A stretch of DNA of 18,179 nucleotides from Pseudomonadota bacterium (GTDB lineage: Bacteria > Pseudomonadota > Gammaproteobacteria > Burkholderiales > Burkholderiaceae), in assembly GCA_023441105.1 (NCBI GenBank), contig JAEZQX010000373.1, positions 1 through 18,179 on the forward strand, given 5' to 3'. A program made the position numbers and the translations under genes. This document shows, one piece after another, positions 15,229-18,179 of the stretch. The notes under the pieces were generated by a model. That model was not told the origin of the DNA, ran no database searches, and saw nothing but the letters and a program-made list of their open reading frames with translations. Each line of letters begins with the position of its first letter. The stretch's first letter is position 1.

Positions 15229-15756
15229 CTAGGGCGGTGGCTGCAGCAAGTGCCGGCGTGATCCCCCGAGGCGCCGATTGGTCCGGACGTCGACGCCACC
15301 GCCTTGCTTCAGGATCTCGCGCGCCTGCGTCGTCAGCCTCTGCAGCAGCACTTCCAGCAGCAGAGCCTCGCCTTCGTCGAGCACTGCCATGATGCGCTGG
15401 TTGATGGCCGCGAGCCGCGGAAACAACGCCTCGTACAACTCGTGCCCGGCCGAGGTGAGATCCAGCAACTGGCGCGATCCCTGAGGCAGCGGCTGGCGGC
15501 AGGCCAACCCCTTCGCCACCAGGTTGCCGATCGCGCGTGAAACCCGCGCCTGGTCAACCTCCGTGCGCCGCACCAGCGCCGACGGCGCCATGGCACCGTC
15601 CTCGTGAAGGGCCGCCAGCAGGCGCCACTCCAGGCGCGACACGCCGTAGCTGCCCTCGCACAGCCGGATCGCCGGAGCGCCGCCCAGGTTCAGCAGGCGC
15701 TTGAGCCGATAGTTGAGGAAATCGTCGTGCTCCCGGGGCTGCTTCAGGCGGCTCAT
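15229..15756 (-). CDS. MarR family transcriptional regulator
   Basis: This 175-residue winged-helix repressor is most similar in layout to MarR. The DNA-binding part spans about residues 40-100: YGVSRLEWRLLAAL precedes the helix-turn-helix, the recognition helix is at about 66-82 (VDQARVSRAIGNLVAKG), and the wing is at about 88-98. Flanking helices form the dimer interface. The ATG at 15756 is chosen over a TTG at 15783, because GAGGA lies five bases before the ATG and nothing suitable precedes the TTG. It is divergent from the solute-binding protein gene and convergent with the ZIP gene (21-base gap). It probably represses the neighbouring binding-protein gene in response to an aromatic or carboxylic ligand; the ligand is not known. 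The C-terminal 20 residues are basic and not typical of the family. Confidence 0.92.
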   Translation of the reverse strand: MSRLKQPREHDDFLNYRLKRLLNLGGAPAIRLCEGSYGVSRLEWRLLAALHEDGAMAPSALVRRTEVDQARVSRAIGNLVAKGLACRQPLPQGSRQLLDLTSAGHELYEALFPRLAAINQRIMAVLDEGEALLLEVLLQRLTTQAREILKQGGGVDVRTNRRLGGSRRHLLQPPP

Positions 15757-15764
15757 GCAGGTCC

Positions 15765-15779
15765 TCAAGCATGTTTTGA
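15765..15779. promoter_or_regulatory. Candidate MarR operator, TCAA-N7-TTGA
   Basis: TCAA (15765-15768) and TTGA (15776-15779) form an inverted repeat of a size usual for MarR operators. It lies just upstream of the marR start codon and overlaps the -35 of the divergent promoter, a position that would let MarR repress both genes. The arms are short, so this is a suggestion. Confidence 0.35.
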
Positions 15780-15805
15780 ACAACAGCGTCCGCGCCGCCT
15801 ATAGT
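15776..15805 (+). promoter_or_regulatory. Sigma-70-type promoter for the TctC-like gene
   Basis: TTGAAC (15776-15781) and TATAGT (15800-15805) are separated by 18 bases. The -10 matches the consensus at five of six positions and the -35 at four. Transcription would begin near 15812, giving a leader of about 40 bases with GGAGGAG (15836-15842) ahead of the start. Confidence 0.55.
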
Positions 15806-15849
15806 GGTCCCTACCGCGCTGGTGGGCAAGCTTCCGGAGGAGCACCCCG

Positions 15850-16830
15850 ATGATGGCAACCGCTGCAAGACTCACTTTCCTTCTGGCCGCCATGCTCACC
15901 GCGCCTGCGGCGGGCGGCGCGGAGATTCCGCCGGCATGGCGGCCGACAAAGCCGGTCAAGGTCCTGCACGGGTTTCCGCCGGGAGGGCCGCCAGACCTGG
16001 TGCTGCGGCGGATCGCCACCCAGCTGGAGGCCCGGCTGGGCCAGCCGGTGTTGGTCGAGAACCGCCCCGGAGCATCCGGCACGATCGCCGCCGCCGGCGT
16101 CGCGCGAGCGGCGCCGGATGGATATACGCTGCTGTTTGGCGTCGCCGCCAACCTGGCCGTCGCGCCCGCAATCATGTCGCCTGCGCCCTACGACCCGATC
16201 AAGGCCTTCGCGCCCATCGTCGAGGTTGCCCGCGGCCCCTATGCCTGGATCGTCCGCGCCGACGCGCCGGCCAGGACTCTCGCGGAGTTCATCGCGTGGG
16301 CACAAGCCTCTCCAGGCAGCCTCAACTACGCGTCGCCGGGCATCGGCAGCGTGCATCATCTAGCCACCGAGATGTTCAAGCAGTCGTCCGCGATCGACCT
16401 GCTCCACGTGCCGTACAAGGGCGGGATGTACGCGGCCCTCCTGGCCGGTGAAGTTCATGCCCTGTTCGAATCCCTGCCGAGCCCACTGCCTTACCTGCAG
16501 GCAGGAAAAATCCGGATCCTCGGCGTGACGGGTCCGCGACGGCTCGCCATGCTGCCCACCGTGCCGACCTTCATCGAGCAGGGCGCCGCCGACGTGGATG
16601 CCAGTTCGTGGTGGGGCTTCGTGGGACCGGCGGGGCTGCCGGGGCCGATCGTCGACCGATTGAACATCGAGATCACCGCCGCGCTCGCGGAGCCGGCGAT
16701 GCGGGAAGCGCTGGGGCAATGGGGCATCGAAGCCACTCCGGGAACGCCGGCGAGCTTCGCTTCCTTCATCGAAGCCGAGGCAGGCAAGTGGCGCGAGCGT
16801 ATCCGCCGGTTCGGCATCAAGCCCGACTGA
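15850..16830 (+). CDS. Bug/TctC-type periplasmic solute-binding protein
   Basis: This 326-residue protein belongs to the Bug family of substrate-binding proteins for tripartite tricarboxylate transporters. A signal peptide covers about residues 1-24 (hydrophobic core [12 protein letters not shown], likely cut after AGGA), so the mature protein is periplasmic. The family pattern is clear: [14 protein letters not shown], then [17 protein letters not shown] and APDGYTLL in the first lobe, and LLHVPYKGG with the GEVHALFES segment in the second. It would bind a small carboxylate. The start at 15850 has GGAGGAG seven bases upstream; a second ATG follows at once. No tctA or tctB membrane genes are nearby, so it is an orphan binding protein, as is common in Betaproteobacteria, and may feed a distant transporter or a sensing system. 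It is probably controlled by the divergent MarR. Confidence 0.93.
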   Translation: MMATAARLTFLLAAMLTAPAAGGAEIPPAWRPTKPVKVLHGFPPGGPPDLVLRRIATQLEARLGQPVLVENRPGASGTIAAAGVARAAPDGYTLLFGVAANLAVAPAIMSPAPYDPIKAFAPIVEVARGPYAWIVRADAPARTLAEFIAWAQASPGSLNYASPGIGSVHHLATEMFKQSSAIDLLHVPYKGGMYAALLAGEVHALFESLPSPLPYLQAGKIRILGVTGPRRLAMLPTVPTFIEQGAADVDASSWWGFVGPAGLPGPIVDRLNIEITAALAEPAMREALGQWGIEATPGTPASFASFIEAEAGKWRERIRRFGIKPD

Positions 16831-16946
16831 GTGCAGCTGGAACAGCTCGGCCACGAGCCCGCCGTCGGCCCTTCGAAGCTGCCGGCACAGTGGCTGCTTG
16901 CCCGCGTGCCAAAGGCGGGATGAGGGTCGCCAGGAGGCCTGCACGG

Positions 16947-16952
16947 TAGAAT
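16947..16952 (+). promoter_or_regulatory. Possible -10 element upstream of queH
   Basis: TAGAAT, a five-of-six match to TATAAT, lies 35 bases before the queH start in the 157-base gap after the TctC-like gene. No clear -35 is found at the expected distance, so the call is weak. No preQ1 riboswitch is recognised here. Confidence 0.3.
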
Positions 16953-16987
16953 CGGCTGGTCGATGCACTGCCCAGCAGGCCAACCAG

Positions 16988-17767
16988 ATGTCCCGGACGA
17001 TCCAAGCCCTGACCCGCCAGCCGGCCGACGGCACGGACGCACCTGCCGGCGATCCAGGCGTTGCTGCCGCGGCCGCTCCGGCCGCTGTCGCCGCGTCCGC
17101 TGCCGGGCCGCTGCGCGACACGCTCACCCTGCCTGGGGGCCACGACAGGCTGCTGCTGCATTCCTGCTGCGCCCCGTGCTCCGGCGAGCCGATGGAAGCG
17201 ATGCTGCATTCGGGCATCGACTTCACCATCTTCTTCTACAACCCCAACATCCATCCGCAGAAGGAATATGAATTGCGCAAGGAGGAGAACATCCGCTTTG
17301 CGCAACAGCACGGCATTCCCTTCATCGATGCGGACTACGACACCGACAACTGGTTCGAGCGCGCCCGCGGGCTGGAGAACGAGCCGGAACGGGGTGCCCG
17401 CTGCACCGCCTGCTTCGACATGCGTTTCGAGCGCACGGCGCTGTACGCGCACGAGCACGGCTTCAAGGTGATGACCAGCTCGCTGGGGATCTCGCGCTGG
17501 AAGGACATGGCGCAGATCAACGGCTGCGGCATCCGGGCCGCCTCGCGCTATCCCGGCATGCACTACTGGGACTACAACTGGCGCAAGGGTGGCGGCTCGG
17601 CCCGCATGATCGAGATCTCCAAGCGCGAGATGTTCTACCAGCAGGAGTACTGCGGCTGCGTCTACTCGCTGCGGGACACCAACCGCCATCGCCGGGCGAA
17701 CGGCCGGGATCGCATCCGGATCGGCGTCCAGTACTACGGCAAGCCGGCCGAGGGCCAGCAGGGATGA
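16988..17767 (+). CDS. queH: Epoxyqueuosine reductase QueH
   Basis: This 259-residue enzyme reduces epoxyqueuosine to queuosine at the wobble position of tRNAs with GUN anticodons, the last step of queuosine synthesis. QueH is the non-orthologous alternative to the cobalamin-dependent QueG. Recognisable motifs are [11 protein letters not shown] near the start of the catalytic domain, then [24 protein letters not shown], and YCGCVYSL near the end; their cysteines would hold the FeS cluster and redox pair. The ATG at 16988 is chosen since it is the last methionine before the conserved domain, though its ribosome binding site is poor. It leaves an Ala/Pro-rich N-terminal extension of about 40 residues that QueH proteins usually lack. 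The stop overlaps the start of the next gene (ATGA), implying a shared transcript. Confidence 0.9.
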   Translation: MSRTIQALTRQPADGTDAPAGDPGVAAAAAPAAVAASAAGPLRDTLTLPGGHDRLLLHSCCAPCSGEPMEAMLHSGIDFTIFFYNPNIHPQKEYELRKEENIRFAQQHGIPFIDADYDTDNWFERARGLENEPERGARCTACFDMRFERTALYAHEHGFKVMTSSLGISRWKDMAQINGCGIRAASRYPGMHYWDYNWRKGGGSARMIEISKREMFYQQEYCGCVYSLRDTNRHRRANGRDRIRIGVQYYGKPAEGQQG

Positions 17768-18179
17768 GCTCGAATGGCGACGACATGTCCCTGGAGGTGA
17801 TCGAGCTCCAGTCCGGCAAGAACCCCACCGCGAGCCTGATCGTGCTGCACGGGCTCGGCGCCGACGGCACGGACTTCGTGCCGATCGCGCAGGAGCTGCG
17901 GCTCGATCCGATCGGCGAGGTGCGCTTCCTGTTCCCGCATGCGCCGGTGATGCCGGTCACGATCAACGGCGGCATGCGCATGCGCGCCTGGAACGACATC
18001 ATCGGCACCGATCTGGCGCGGCGCGAGGACGAGCGCGGCCTGCGCTCGTCGCAGGCGCTGGTGCAGGCGCTGATCGCGCGCGAGCGCGAGCGCGGCATCG
18101 CCGCCCGGCGCATCGTGCTGATGGGCTTCTCGCAGGGCTGCGCGATGACGCTGATGACCGGCCTGCGCTACCCGGAACG
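17764..18179 (+). CDS. Phospholipase/carboxylesterase family alpha/beta hydrolase (partial, 3' end beyond window)
   Basis: The first 138 codons of an open frame that runs off the right edge are present. [10 protein letters not shown] (about residues 29-38) is the oxyanion-hole region, [20 protein letters not shown] is the family's conserved strand and substrate loop, and GFSQGCAM holds the nucleophile serine. The catalytic aspartate and histidine would lie beyond the window. Family members hydrolyse short-chain esters or act as acyl-protein thioesterases; substrate unknown. The start at 17764 overlaps the queH stop by four bases; a second methionine at residue 8 is an alternative start. It is predicted cytosolic, with no signal peptide. 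Confidence 0.9.
   Translation, partial: MSSNGDDMSLEVIELQSGKNPTASLIVLHGLGADGTDFVPIAQELRLDPIGEVRFLFPHAPVMPVTINGGMRMRAWNDIIGTDLARREDERGLRSSQALVQALIARERERGIAARRIVLMGFSQGCAMTLMTGLRYPE

Noticed and set aside
16901..16919. Short inverted repeat CCCGC/GCGGG after the TctC-like gene
   Set aside because: A five-base-pair stem with a nine-base loop and no T-run is too common in GC-rich DNA to call a terminator.

Overview
The window is GC-rich and gene-dense, and carries only protein-coding genes: 15 genes, the last cut by the right edge, with no rRNA, tRNA, mobile element or CRISPR array visible. The gene set (ECF sigma with DGPF proteins, KorAB-type 2-oxoacid oxidoreductase, Bug/TctC periplasmic binding protein, Pseudomonas-like orfX-ZIP pair, QueH) points to a high-GC Beta- or Gammaproteobacterium. 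That placement is inference; there is no taxonomic marker gene here.

Layout. (1) 3-2151, minus strand: two tandem DGPF/YCII-type proteins followed by an ECF sigma factor with a TPR-like C-terminal extension (ECF42 type). The upstream region holds four copies of TGTCGA, one of them followed 17 bases later by CGTC, which fits an autoregulated ECF42 promoter. (2) 2461-7296, minus strand: a three-gene operon for an iron-sulfur flavoprotein resembling the glutamate synthase small subunit, then the alpha and beta subunits of a 2-oxoacid (probably 2-oxoglutarate) oxidoreductase. Together they could pass electrons from oxidative decarboxylation of a 2-oxoacid to or from NADP(H). (3) 7568-8467, plus strand: a membrane-anchored diheme cytochrome c, divergent from that operon. 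(4) 8514-13557, minus strand: an SbcD-like nuclease, an SbcC/SMC-like ATPase without a zinc hook, and a class V aminotransferase, all joined by 4-base stop/start overlaps. (5) 13766-15207, plus strand: an orfX-like small protein and a ZIP metal transporter, with a Fur-box-like palindrome in the divergent region shared with the nuclease operon. (6) 15229-16830: a MarR regulator divergent from an orphan Bug/TctC solute-binding protein. A good sigma-70-type promoter overlaps a candidate MarR operator. (7) 16988 to the end, plus strand: QueH (tRNA queuosine synthesis) overlapping the start of a truncated phospholipase/carboxylesterase.

The most interesting points are the TGTCGA promoter cluster, the hookless SbcC-like ATPase paired with a nuclease whose active-site ligands differ from those of Mre11/SbcD, the coupling of an aminotransferase to that DNA-repair pair, and the Fur-like site sitting between that operon and the orfX-ZIP genes. 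Homology statements come from motif recognition only; no database search was run.
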